NCBI GenBank assembly: GCA_945883335.1
Contig: CAMCXI010000001.1
Span: 62,001-126,000, forward strand
Origin: Candidatus Methylopumilus universalis
Lineage (GTDB): Bacteria > Pseudomonadota > Gammaproteobacteria > Burkholderiales > Methylophilaceae
Direction of reading: 5' to 3'
DNA: 64,000 nucleotides
A program made the translations under genes and the position numbers. A model generated the notes under the pieces. The model made no database searches and was not told where the DNA came from. It was given only the letters and a program-made list of their open reading frames with translations. Within the stretch, counting starts at the first letter, position 1. Each line of letters begins with the position of its first letter. Below, in pieces: positions 21,802-29,704 of the stretch.

Positions 21802-22523
21802 GGTGACCCACAATAATTTAAAACGAGTGTGGAAAAACTATAGGCGACGATAGCCGCCACGATAAAAACAATAAAAAATGAAAATATCACATCACTCAAA
21901 AAATGTGCGCCATTCATCATTCTAGTTAAGCCGACTAAACCACCTAAAATAAGCCCGCTGTTCAACCAAGTTTTACGGCGACTCACAAAAAACCCAACAC
22001 ACAATGCGAAACCTGCCGCCGCATGCCCACTAGTAAAAGAACAATTATGCTTGCATTGATCCGAAATAATCCATGCTGGGGTGAATTGATGTTTACCATC
22101 AAACTCCTGTAAGGTCCGCGGACGGGCTCGCCCCCAATGTTCTTTAGCAACTCCATTCACAGCTATTAATGGACCAGCCAGTAAACTCAACATCACAATA
22201 GCGGCATAAAAGGCCCTAGCATTCTTTTTAAGCATGAGTAACACGAAAGTGATAATACTGATAAATAATGCCATCCTTGAAATAACATCTACCGTTTTAT
22301 ATATAAACTCCAAAAATGCAGATTGCGCCAACCAAAAACCTGAATAATTTGTAGCGGGAATTCTTAATTTCTCATCATAAAACCAATGGCTTGCTATTAA
22401 ATCAAGTTGTGAAAAATTTACAAAAAGAATACCCAAAAGTATGCAAATTGGCACACTTATTTTTAACGCTTGTAAGCTACGGGCCTTAGTAAATTTTGAA
22501 AAAGCAATAAGCTCTGCTGACAT
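21783..22523 (-). CDS. PAP2-family membrane phosphatase
   Basis: KEHWGRARP, CSFTSGHAAAG, RMMNGAHFLSDV phosphatase motifs; multiple TM segments. Confidence 0.88.
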   Translation of the reverse strand: MSAELIAFSKFTKARSLQALKISVPICILLGILFVNFSQLDLIASHWFYDEKLRIPATNYSGFWLAQSAFLEFIYKTVDVISRMALFISIITFVLLMLKKNARAFYAAIVMLSLLAGPLIAVNGVAKEHWGRARPRTLQEFDGKHQFTPAWIISDQCKHNCSFTSGHAAAGFALCVGFFVSRRKTWLNSGLILGGLVGLTRMMNGAHFLSDVIFSFFIVFIVAAIVAYSFSTLVLNYCGSPASQER

Positions 22524-24115
22524 TAAGGATAACCTCTAAAATTTCGCACCTCGAAAGCATAGGCATTGCGACTTGTGCCACCAATATTAATGGCAGACAA
22601 GGCAGGGGCTTGAATTTGCAGTACATCCTCAAATGAGGCTTTTAACATTGCGATTTCTGATTCGGCTGGCTGGTTTGTCAATATAAGAAGCATCGTGCCG
22701 CTCGCCTTTTGATTTGCATTAGCTAAATCATAAAACCAATTATAGTGATTATCCTTATGCCTTGAAGGGTTCCAAGACAAAGGTGGATAAGCTTCAGGGT
22801 ATGCGTAAGTTGATAACTCCGCAAGCAAGTATCTATCGTCCGTTATTACGCGCATCGGTTTAGTGTGAAGGTATGACTTTGTCCAAAGTGCAACTTCCTT
22901 CCAGCCTTCTAATTTTCGCAAAGGGTTTAATTTCGCAACCCTTAATTCCGCCGATGACGCTAGCCAATGTGGAACTGCAATCATAAAAATAGTACACAGC
23001 AATCCAAACACGATTGAGGCGAAAACCAATTTTTTCACGATTGCCTCACTCACATATTGCCTTATTCTCAACACCCAAAAACTAGCCACTAAAATGCTAC
23101 CTGAAACATAAGCAACCACCGCCCAATTGCTAAACGCGCGACTCATAAAAGCTTGGAATAGGATTAAAAAAAGCATAGGCCAAGTAAAAATCCGCAAACA
23201 TTGCATAGCTTGAATCTCTTTTTGTGGCAAATTGAACTTCGCCTTTTTTAGCAAACTAGCGAGAATTAAAGATAAAAACGTCAACGGGCCAAACACTATA
23301 AACTGTGCCAAAAAAAAGCTTAAAAACTCAACAACAGCCTTTTTGAATTCCCAAGCACCCGAGGTAGCCGAATTCAGATGAGAAATCTCGATATGGTGTT
23401 CTAGCGTTGGGAAGCCAGTACTGATATTCCATAAAATATTGGGCGAAAATACTAAAAGCGCAATCAATAACGAAAACAATGCCTTAGGATTTAATTTGCT
23501 ATCTTTACTTCGCTCTAATTGATAGAGCGCTATGCCAGCACTAATAATAAACATCAGCATTGCATACTTAGTGAGGCTGCCTAAACCTACTGCGATACCG
23601 CAAACCCACCAAGGCCACCAAACATTTGGGGTTTTAATTGCAAAAACAAAGCTAAAAAATGCGATTGACCACCACATCAGCAACCAAGCGTCAGTCGTAG
23701 CAACCAAGCTATAAAAGCCGACGAATGGCAATGTAATAAAAATCAGGCCACTTAGCAGGGTAATTGCATATTCCTCAAACAACTGCCAAGCACTTGCCAT
23801 GATAAAAAGACTGGCAATAAACAGTGCAGGAGCTTGCAACATGCGCGTGCAACCTTCTACTTGATGAATATTTAATGTCGAACAAACTGTTTGTCCAACA
23901 CCAAGTATCCATGCGATAAAGGGTGGCTTGGAATAATACCCAGCTGAAAAACTTCTCGCCCAGCCTGCATATTGCGCTTCGTCTACTTGTAGCGAGTAAG
24001 GAGACCAGAACACGGAAATCAAACGCAATATCGTCAAAATTGCCATCGCAATTAATAAAACGCGAAGTTGCTTTTGGCTTATCTTTTGTTCTATAAGGTG
24101 CAATTTACTCAACAA
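22523..24115 (-). CDS. ArnT/PMT-like (GT39/GT83 type) membrane glycosyltransferase
   Basis: YSLQVDEAQYAGWARSFSAGYYSKPPFIAWIL DE motif, many TM helices. Confidence 0.8.
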   Translation of the reverse strand: MLSKLHLIEQKISQKQLRVLLIAMAILTILRLISVFWSPYSLQVDEAQYAGWARSFSAGYYSKPPFIAWILGVGQTVCSTLNIHQVEGCTRMLQAPALFIASLFIMASAWQLFEEYAITLLSGLIFITLPFVGFYSLVATTDAWLLMWWSIAFFSFVFAIKTPNVWWPWWVCGIAVGLGSLTKYAMLMFIISAGIALYQLERSKDSKLNPKALFSLLIALLVFSPNILWNISTGFPTLEHHIEISHLNSATSGAWEFKKAVVEFLSFFLAQFIVFGPLTFLSLILASLLKKAKFNLPQKEIQAMQCLRIFTWPMLFLILFQAFMSRAFSNWAVVAYVSGSILVASFWVLRIRQYVSEAIVKKLVFASIVFGLLCTIFMIAVPHWLASSAELRVAKLNPLRKLEGWKEVALWTKSYLHTKPMRVITDDRYLLAELSTYAYPEAYPPLSWNPSRHKDNHYNWFYDLANANQKASGTMLLILTNQPAESEIAMLKASFEDVLQIQAPALSAINIGGTSRNAYAFEVRNFRGYP

Positions 24116-24239
24116 AATACTTCCTATAATCCTAAATTATGAAATAAACCGTGATTAGCGAGCACGCAGTGACACTGCTAAGTTCTGCAACAGCAAAAGT
24201 TCAAACGATTGGTGGTTTAATATTTATGTATCTCTTTCA

Positions 24240-24313
24240 TGGAGCGGGTGACGGGAATCGAACCCGCGTATCGAGCTTGGGAAGCTAGCGTTCTACCATT
24301 GAACTACACCCGC
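24240..24313 (-). tRNA. tRNA-Gly(CCC), intact, CCA encoded
   Basis: Reverse complement GCGGGTGTAGTTCAATGGTAGAACGCTAGCTTCCCAAGCTCGATACGCGGGTTCGATTCCCGTCACCCGCTCCA; acceptor GCGGGTG/CACCCGC, T-loop TTCGATT. Confidence 0.93.
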
Positions 24314-24431
24314 GCTGGTATTAGCTTTTGATTTGATAAAGCACACAGTTTGTTCTCAGATCAAACAAAACAGATCTTTATTTCAAAAGAATTGTATCAC
24401 ACGGATATATCGGGTTTGTCGAGATTGCGAT

Positions 24432-24462
24432 AATAAAGCGTCTAGAATCTAGACGCTTTATT
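24432..24462. repeat. Island palindrome copy 1
   Basis: aataaagcgtctaga-a-tctagacgctttatt, perfect 15-bp arms. Confidence 0.9.
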
Positions 24463-24539
24463 TTAATTGAGTATGAAAATAATATTCAAAGTGATAGATT
24501 ATTATGTAATTTACATTCATCTAATTAGCAGGCAATTAT

Positions 24540-25799
24540 ATGACCGCAGAAATAGCCGTACTCAATTTTCATGGTGTAGCAATGGCTGCTGACAGTGCAG
24601 TATCAATAGGTTCGAACAAAGTATATAACTCAGCAAACAAGCTATTTGCGTTATCCAAAAAACATCCTGTAGGAATTATGATTTATGGCAATGCTCAGAT
24701 GATGAGCGTTCCCTGGGAAACATTGATTAAAAGTTACAGAAGTACCCTAAAAAACAAAAAATACAAAAAGCTGAAGGATTACGGGGATAGCTTTATTGAA
24801 TACCTCACGAAAACTAGAGACATAGGTCTTGAAAATGAAGAACTTTATCTGAACATTACAATATCAAGAGTTGTAAAAAATCTTAGAGAGGCTGTAGAGC
24901 AAGCAGTTGGCGAGGGGTTCAGGGCTACGCCGACACTAACTAATATTGAAATACAGAGGATTATTAGTGCGACCATTTTAGCAAATAGCAGTCAGCTAAT
25001 AGGTAGAGACAAATTAATTAAAATTGATGCGCAATGGATTAATGAATTAGTTGGAACAATTAATTCGACGGTAGACAGTTTCATTGCAGCATCGTTTGAG
25101 AATATAGCGTTATCTACAAAAGAAAAGAAATTAATTTTAGATGCTTGTATCTCTGAGGTATGTTTAAGCGAGTTTAGTCCTAGTCATAGCGGAATCGTAA
25201 TATCAGGATTCGGCAATGATGAAATTTATCCGAGTCTAATTTCCTATGAAATTGAATGGCGCATCAATAAATTTTTGAAATTTAGGATTTCGAATCAACA
25301 GCATATTAATGTCAGTAGTGGTGCGTCAATAGTGCCATTTGCTCAAAGGGAAATGGTTGATACTTTTATAGAAGGCACAGACAGGCGTCTTGTTGATTAT
25401 ATTAACTCAAGAATCTCAGAAGTTTTTAACGATCTTCCTAATACAATGCTAGAAGGAACTAGCGTTAGAGCAAGCTCAAAAAATCTTGCGTTATTGAAAA
25501 GCAATGGCCTGGCAATCGCAAAAAAATTAGCGCAAGAAATAAGAGAGGTTCAAAACATAAATTTTGTAAATCCAGTTCTAGATAGCGTAGCTGCCCTTCC
25601 GCTTGATGAACTAGCGAGTATGGCTCACACTCTAATAAATATGACCTCCTTTAAACGGAGGGTTAGCTTGAATACGGAATCTGTTGGCGGTCCAATTGAT
25701 GTAGCAGTTATTTCCAAAGGCGATGGATTCATTTGGATCAATAGAAAGCATTACTTTAAACCGGAATTAAACCAGCACTACTTTGTTAATAATTCTTAA
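24540..25799 (+). CDS. Proteasome-beta/HslV-like Ntn-hydrolase (putative threonine peptidase) with large helical insertion
   Basis: Mature N-terminus T1AEIAVLNFHGVAMAAD17SAVSIGSNKVYNSANK33LF; IMIYGNAQ; GIVISGFGNDEIYPSLISYEIE; VSSGASIVPFAQ; GGPIDVAVISKGDGF. Confidence 0.8.
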   Translation: MTAEIAVLNFHGVAMAADSAVSIGSNKVYNSANKLFALSKKHPVGIMIYGNAQMMSVPWETLIKSYRSTLKNKKYKKLKDYGDSFIEYLTKTRDIGLENEELYLNITISRVVKNLREAVEQAVGEGFRATPTLTNIEIQRIISATILANSSQLIGRDKLIKIDAQWINELVGTINSTVDSFIAASFENIALSTKEKKLILDACISEVCLSEFSPSHSGIVISGFGNDEIYPSLISYEIEWRINKFLKFRISNQQHINVSSGASIVPFAQREMVDTFIEGTDRRLVDYINSRISEVFNDLPNTMLEGTSVRASSKNLALLKSNGLAIAKKLAQEIREVQNINFVNPVLDSVAALPLDELASMAHTLINMTSFKRRVSLNTESVGGPIDVAVISKGDGFIWINRKHYFKPELNQHYFVNNS

Positions 25800-25820
25800 A
25801 TTTAAGTTACAATTAAATCC

Positions 25821-26009
25821 ATGAAAGCTAAAAACTTAAAAACTGCCATTGCAGCCAAAGTCTATAACTCTTTCGAACAGTGGGAAAAAGAAAATCTTCC
25901 CAACAAAGTGAGACTCGAGGATTTGTCTTTTAAAAATGAATCTGAAAATGATATCTCAGATTCGAACAACATGGTTGACGACAAAAGTAGTCAGCTCATG
26001 CTAGCCTGA
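25821..26009 (+). CDS. Hypothetical 62-aa small protein downstream of the proteasome-like gene
   Basis: 21-bp gap to upstream stop, same strand; MKAKNLKTAIAAKVYNSFEQWEKENLPNKVRLEDLSFKNESENDISDSNNMVDDKSSQLMLA; followed by palindrome copy 2. Confidence 0.6.
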   Translation: MKAKNLKTAIAAKVYNSFEQWEKENLPNKVRLEDLSFKNESENDISDSNNMVDDKSSQLMLA

Positions 26010-26034
26010 CAAGCGTCTAGCTTCTAGACGCTTG
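26010..26034. repeat. Island palindrome copy 2
   Basis: caagcgtctag-ctt-ctagacgcttg. Confidence 0.9.
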
Positions 26035-26093
26035 CTCCAAAAAAGATCTCAGCTTTAAGGTGCCCTAGCGCAAGTCTAAGACACCAATTCAAG

Positions 26094-26549
26094 CTAATTC
26101 AAGTCAACATTCGTAGCAATAAACACAGGTTTGTTAGCGCCTGTGTTTCGACAAAGGTGAACATCTAAAGTCCACTCCTCGACAGTTTGATTGTCAGGAT
26201 CATTTATCGTCGTATAAAGCTCACTGGTACTTGGTGCGTAAATTGAATAGCCATCAACTTTGGTTTTTGATTTAGTTAACGGGTCATAACGCACTAGCCA
26301 ACTAAACAATAAATCTTCATTTTCAGGAAAGCCTGAATTACGTAGTTGTCGAATTACATTCATCTGTTCATCGCTTTTGGCTGATGCTTCCCAAGCAGCA
26401 TATTGGTAGTAATCCACTAGATATTTACTGCTTGGATTTCTAAGTTCTACTGACCCATTAAAGAAAGCTCTGCGGAATTGATTCTTGCCAAACGTCGTGT
26501 TGAATTTCTCATTCATAAAACCTCTTACTGCTATTTCTCTTTCTAACAT
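26094..26549 (-). CDS. Hypothetical protein
   Basis: 151 aa ORF (alternative start MNEKFNTTFGKNQ); no family recognised. Confidence 0.5.
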   Translation of the reverse strand: MLEREIAVRGFMNEKFNTTFGKNQFRRAFFNGSVELRNPSSKYLVDYYQYAAWEASAKSDEQMNVIRQLRNSGFPENEDLLFSWLVRYDPLTKSKTKVDGYSIYAPSTSELYTTINDPDNQTVEEWTLDVHLCRNTGANKPVFIATNVDLN

Positions 26550-26920
26550 TTTCTTTTTTCCTTTTTCTTAAGTTGCGAGGTTGTGCTGGTTACAAAGGAG
26601 TCGAGACAAAAGACGTCGCGTTAGAGTTAAGTCGCAAGAGACAAGAGAAAAAGAAGTTGCTGTGTTGTGTTGCTAAGTCAGAGTTACACATTTGTAACTC
26701 CTAGTAACTTTACTCATTAGCAACTCCTTTTATTTCTTCTTGCGACAAACTCAACTTTTGTAACTTAGCAACTCGCAAAAGTATTTATGCCTGTATAAGA
26801 AAAACCACTTAAAACTGGTTAAAAATGAGTCAAAACGAAAGAACACCAATAAATCGGTTGTCCAAACCGAAAGTCTGACATTAACTTAATGAGTGCCCAT
26901 TAACTAATAGGAGATATGAA

Positions 26921-27361
26921 ATGAGCACACTAGGTAATTTGAAGTTAGTCGCAGATACAAAACCCAAACAAATCTCAGCAATTCAGCATCGCAGAAATAA
27001 GTTGATTCATCGTTTATGGGAACAGATTGAATTAGCTAAAAGCCAAATAGAAGGCACACAGTTTGTGGTCAAGAAATACCGCAGTATTGTCGACAAAGAT
27101 ACAGGTTTAAAGAAACAAGTCGAAGTACCTAAACGTATTCGTGAATGGTGGTTTAAAAACGAAACTGGAAAAGTCTGTTTATCTATCAAATACGGCACAA
27201 GCGTACTTGAACTTGCTAAGGGAAAACCCAGTATTGAAGTGGCTAGCCCACAAGATTTAATCAAAGCATTGGAGACGATTAAACAAGCGGTGGCAGTCGG
27301 TGAGCTAGACGCACAAATTGAACAAGCGAGCAGTCATCTACGAGCTGGCTTCCAGCACTAG
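26921..27361 (+). CDS. DUF6641-like protein of mobile elements
   Basis: ggagat RBS; PKRIREWWFKNETGKVCLSIKYGTSVLELAKGKPSIEVASPQDLIKALETIKQAVAVGELDAQIEQAS pattern; family name from memory. Confidence 0.6.
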   Translation: MSTLGNLKLVADTKPKQISAIQHRRNKLIHRLWEQIELAKSQIEGTQFVVKKYRSIVDKDTGLKKQVEVPKRIREWWFKNETGKVCLSIKYGTSVLELAKGKPSIEVASPQDLIKALETIKQAVAVGELDAQIEQASSHLRAGFQH

Positions 27362-27383
27362 CGAAGGATAGAAATAATAAAAC

Positions 27384-27406
27384 AAGCGTCTAGTTACTAG
27401 ACGCTT
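27384..27406. repeat. Island palindrome copy 3
   Basis: aagcgtctag-tta-ctagacgctt. Confidence 0.9.
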
Positions 27407-27411
27407 TAATA

Positions 27412-27620
27412 ACGCGGGGCACTGCCCCGCCCATAGTCGGCAAGCTGGCCGACGTAAAGGGAGTGAGGCATAAGCATCATCTTGTGCTCGGGCTAGAGCT
27501 GTTTTTAAAGATGATACGAGCTCACTTTGAACAGTTGCGTGAACTGGTGCTTTGAAAAGTGAGATATGCCGAACCTGAAGCACCGAGTCCGCTGGACGCA
27601 AAGGCGCGAAGTCCGACAAA
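27412..27620 (+). ncRNA. Candidate structured non-coding RNA
   Basis: Series of perfect helices: GCGGGGC/GCCCCGC (27414/27424), GTCGGC/GCCGAC (27436/27448), ATCATCTT/AAGATGAT (27476/27508), GGTGCTT/AAGCACC (27546/27578), plus alternative CTCACTTT/AAAGTGAG (27521/27556). Confidence 0.4.
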
Positions 27621-27634
27621 AGATAAATACTTGT

Positions 27635-27781
27635 ATGTATCGATATCAAGTTCAAGCAAGAGTAAATGGAACATGGGTGATGACAGTAATCTTTGCTGAC
27701 AATGGTCTACACGCTCGCTTAATAGCTCAATATCAATTTGGGCGCAGCAATGTGCCATTTGCACCTACTAAAATTGGATAA
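27635..27781 (+). CDS. Small hypothetical protein (48 aa)
   Basis: MYRYQVQARVNGTWVMTVIFADNGLHARLIAQYQFGRSNVPFAPTKIG; followed directly by the next small ORF. Confidence 0.5.
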   Translation: MYRYQVQARVNGTWVMTVIFADNGLHARLIAQYQFGRSNVPFAPTKIG

Positions 27782-27786
27782 TTATT

Positions 27787-27963
27787 ATGCGTTTTTATGA
27801 GTTCGCTAGTTTGATTAAGAAGCCACTAACGCCTGATCAAGCCAAGATTCAGGGGATGAAAAATCAAGTTAAGACAACACAGAAGGCAATTAAAGCCGAA
27901 AAAGCACGCCAGAAGATCAAAGCTGGGCAACAGGCACTTTCGAATGCTAATAAAGTTGTTTAG
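27787..27963 (+). CDS. Small basic hypothetical protein (58 aa)
   Basis: MRFYEFASLIKKPLTPDQAKIQGMKNQVKTTQKAIKAEKARQKIKAGQQALSNANKVV; 5 bp after the upstream small ORF; not in the provided track. Confidence 0.55.
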   Translation: MRFYEFASLIKKPLTPDQAKIQGMKNQVKTTQKAIKAEKARQKIKAGQQALSNANKVV

Positions 27964-28370
27964 TGTGGATATAAATCGAAACAGCTATCAAACCAAAGAA
28001 CATAAAAAACATCTCTCAATCTGTAACCTACCATCGGCTTCATTCCGCTGAAGCGGAATGCTAGAAAATGATCTACTTCTTCGGTAATAAAGGCAGGAAT
28101 TGGGGCATTGATGCTTTTTTTATCAATCTTCTCGAAACCTAACTTATGTCTTCCTGTTTTTTTTATTTCCGCCCAGGAAGTATTTCTTCTCTTGAAAATG
28201 GCTTCCGCAAAAGAAGCCTTATGGCTACCATCCATATTTGAGAAACAATATTTTCCAAGCTGAAGCCTCTCAAGAGAGAAAATTGGAGGGTGGTCGTCAT
28301 AATTAATTTCAGTTGGAATATTTATTCGACTAGCTGTAGGTCTACTAGGTTTTTTAATACGTGATGCCAT
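27960..28370 (-). CDS. Probable toxin partner of Panacea-domain antitoxin
   Basis: 136 aa; C-terminal MVGYRLRDVFYVLWFDSCFDLYPH; directly downstream of the Panacea gene on the same strand (7-bp gap). Confidence 0.55.
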   Translation of the reverse strand: MASRIKKPSRPTASRINIPTEINYDDHPPIFSLERLQLGKYCFSNMDGSHKASFAEAIFKRRNTSWAEIKKTGRHKLGFEKIDKKSINAPIPAFITEEVDHFLAFRFSGMKPMVGYRLRDVFYVLWFDSCFDLYPH

Positions 28371-28377
28371 GAAGAGA

Positions 28378-28815
28378 CTACTTATTAACTCTTAACTTGA
28401 AAAAATCCAGTAAAGTGTTTTTTGGAATAACGCTAGCAGTTGCTTCATGCTGTTTCCAAGGCAGTTCTTCATGTGTCATGTTTCTTAAAGTCCATCCAGA
28501 AAACTGATTGAAGACATCGTAAACTTCATCTAAGAATCCTTGAACCTCATCATCAAATTTAGAAATATCTAGGTCAGAGATTGCCGGTATGGATGTTGCT
28601 CCATGCTCTTTGAATCGATGATATAGCTCAGGAACTACAGGGCCGTGTGTCCAAGCTTCGATTTCTTCATTAAATAATGGCTTATCAAAAATTGCCAAAT
28701 AATAACCCTGTGCGTAATACACAAGCTTCTGCAATTTTAGATTGGAAATCGTATCCCCTGAATCTTCATCTTGTTTGGCAAGGAAGTAATCAGCTATGTC
28801 ATGACAACTCAACAT
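28378..28815 (-). CDS. Panacea (SocA/GepA, DUF4065)-domain antitoxin
   Basis: DIADYFLAKQDE...ISNLKLQKLVYYAQGYYLAIFDKPLFNEEIEAWTHGPVVPELYHRFKEHG is the diagnostic Panacea signature. Confidence 0.88.
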   Translation of the reverse strand: MLSCHDIADYFLAKQDEDSGDTISNLKLQKLVYYAQGYYLAIFDKPLFNEEIEAWTHGPVVPELYHRFKEHGATSIPAISDLDISKFDDEVQGFLDEVYDVFNQFSGWTLRNMTHEELPWKQHEATASVIPKNTLLDFFKLRVNK

Positions 28816-28962
28816 AATTTACTCTTATTTTATTAATCTTATATTTATTTCTGATCGGGGCTAATTCTATACCGATTTAGAAACGAATCCACCCAAAACG
28901 TTCAAATGAGGTTTCTAAACAATTTTTAGTTGTAGAAATGAGACATTTTAACGATACCTTTT

Positions 28963-28992
28963 AGGTAAAGAAAATCCACATTTTCTTTACCT
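28963..28992. repeat. 13-bp perfect inverted repeat
   Basis: aggtaaagaaaat-ccac-attttctttacct. Confidence 0.9.
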
Positions 28993-29105
28993 GAAACATA
29001 ACCTATTGATTTTATTGTTTCTTCGCTAGTGCCTTTTTCGGTTGTCCATCTTTGCCAAAGAAAACAAAATGTATAAATACTTTTCTTTGATGGAGATATT
29101 AATTA

Positions 29106-29672
29106 ATGGCACAAGCTAAAACATTCACACAGTCCGAATTAGACCAAGTTCTTCGTTTTGTAAGCACTCGAAAATACGCATTAAGGGATAGAGCAATCAT
29201 TCTTACCAGTTTTTGGTCAGGAATGCGTTGCGGAGAAATTTCTAAGCTAAAGATGGGTGACGTATTAAACGATGACGGCAGTTTGAAAAACGAAATCCGT
29301 TTAAGTGCGGAGCAAACTAAAGGCAGCCAAGCTCGTATTGTGTTCATTCCACAGAAACTCAAAGATGAATGGGCGAGCTACTTAGCAACACGAATGATGA
29401 AGAATAGAGATATTCCATTCTTTCACACAGATGACAGGCTTGGATTTAGCTCTAACACGCTTTGTCAGTGGTTTTTTTGGACTTATAAACGAGCAGGGAT
29501 TAATAATGCCAGCAGTCACTCAGGACGCAGAACGTTCATTACGAACCTAGCCAACAAGGGCGTTGGTGTTCGTGTATTAGCAAGTTTAGCAGGGCATAAA
29601 AGCATTGCTGTTACCCAACTATATATTGATACCAATGATGATATTAAGAGAAATGCTGTGGAGTTGATTTAA
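29106..29672 (+). CDS. Short tyrosine recombinase (188 aa, catalytic domain only)
   Basis: GMRCGEISKL, HSGRRTFITNLANKG, LAGHKSIAVTQLYID: R...HxxR...H...Y signature. Confidence 0.88.
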   Translation: MAQAKTFTQSELDQVLRFVSTRKYALRDRAIILTSFWSGMRCGEISKLKMGDVLNDDGSLKNEIRLSAEQTKGSQARIVFIPQKLKDEWASYLATRMMKNRDIPFFHTDDRLGFSSNTLCQWFFWTYKRAGINNASSHSGRRTFITNLANKGVGVRVLASLAGHKSIAVTQLYIDTNDDIKRNAVELI

Positions 29673-29679
29673 GAAAATG

Positions 29680-29700
29680 AGCGTCTAGTAACTAGACGCT
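29680..29700. repeat. Island palindrome copy 4
   Basis: agcgtctag-taa-ctagacgct. Confidence 0.9.
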
Positions 29701-29704
29701 TTAA

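Noticed and set aside
25821-26009. 62-aa protein as a Pup (prokaryotic ubiquitin-like) homolog
   Set aside because: Similar size and acidity but no C-terminal GGQ/GGE and no PafA/Mpa nearby; not claimed as Pup
27588-27615. GGACGCAAAG word resembling part of a GEMM (cyclic-di-GMP) riboswitch
   Set aside because: The upstream GCACAGGGCAAACC half and the GEMM helix order are missing; kept only as an unassigned structured RNA
27338-27764. - strand ORFs of 105 and 80 aa
   Set aside because: They overlap the end of the DUF6641-like gene, the palindrome and the structured RNA candidate; composition explained by hairpins
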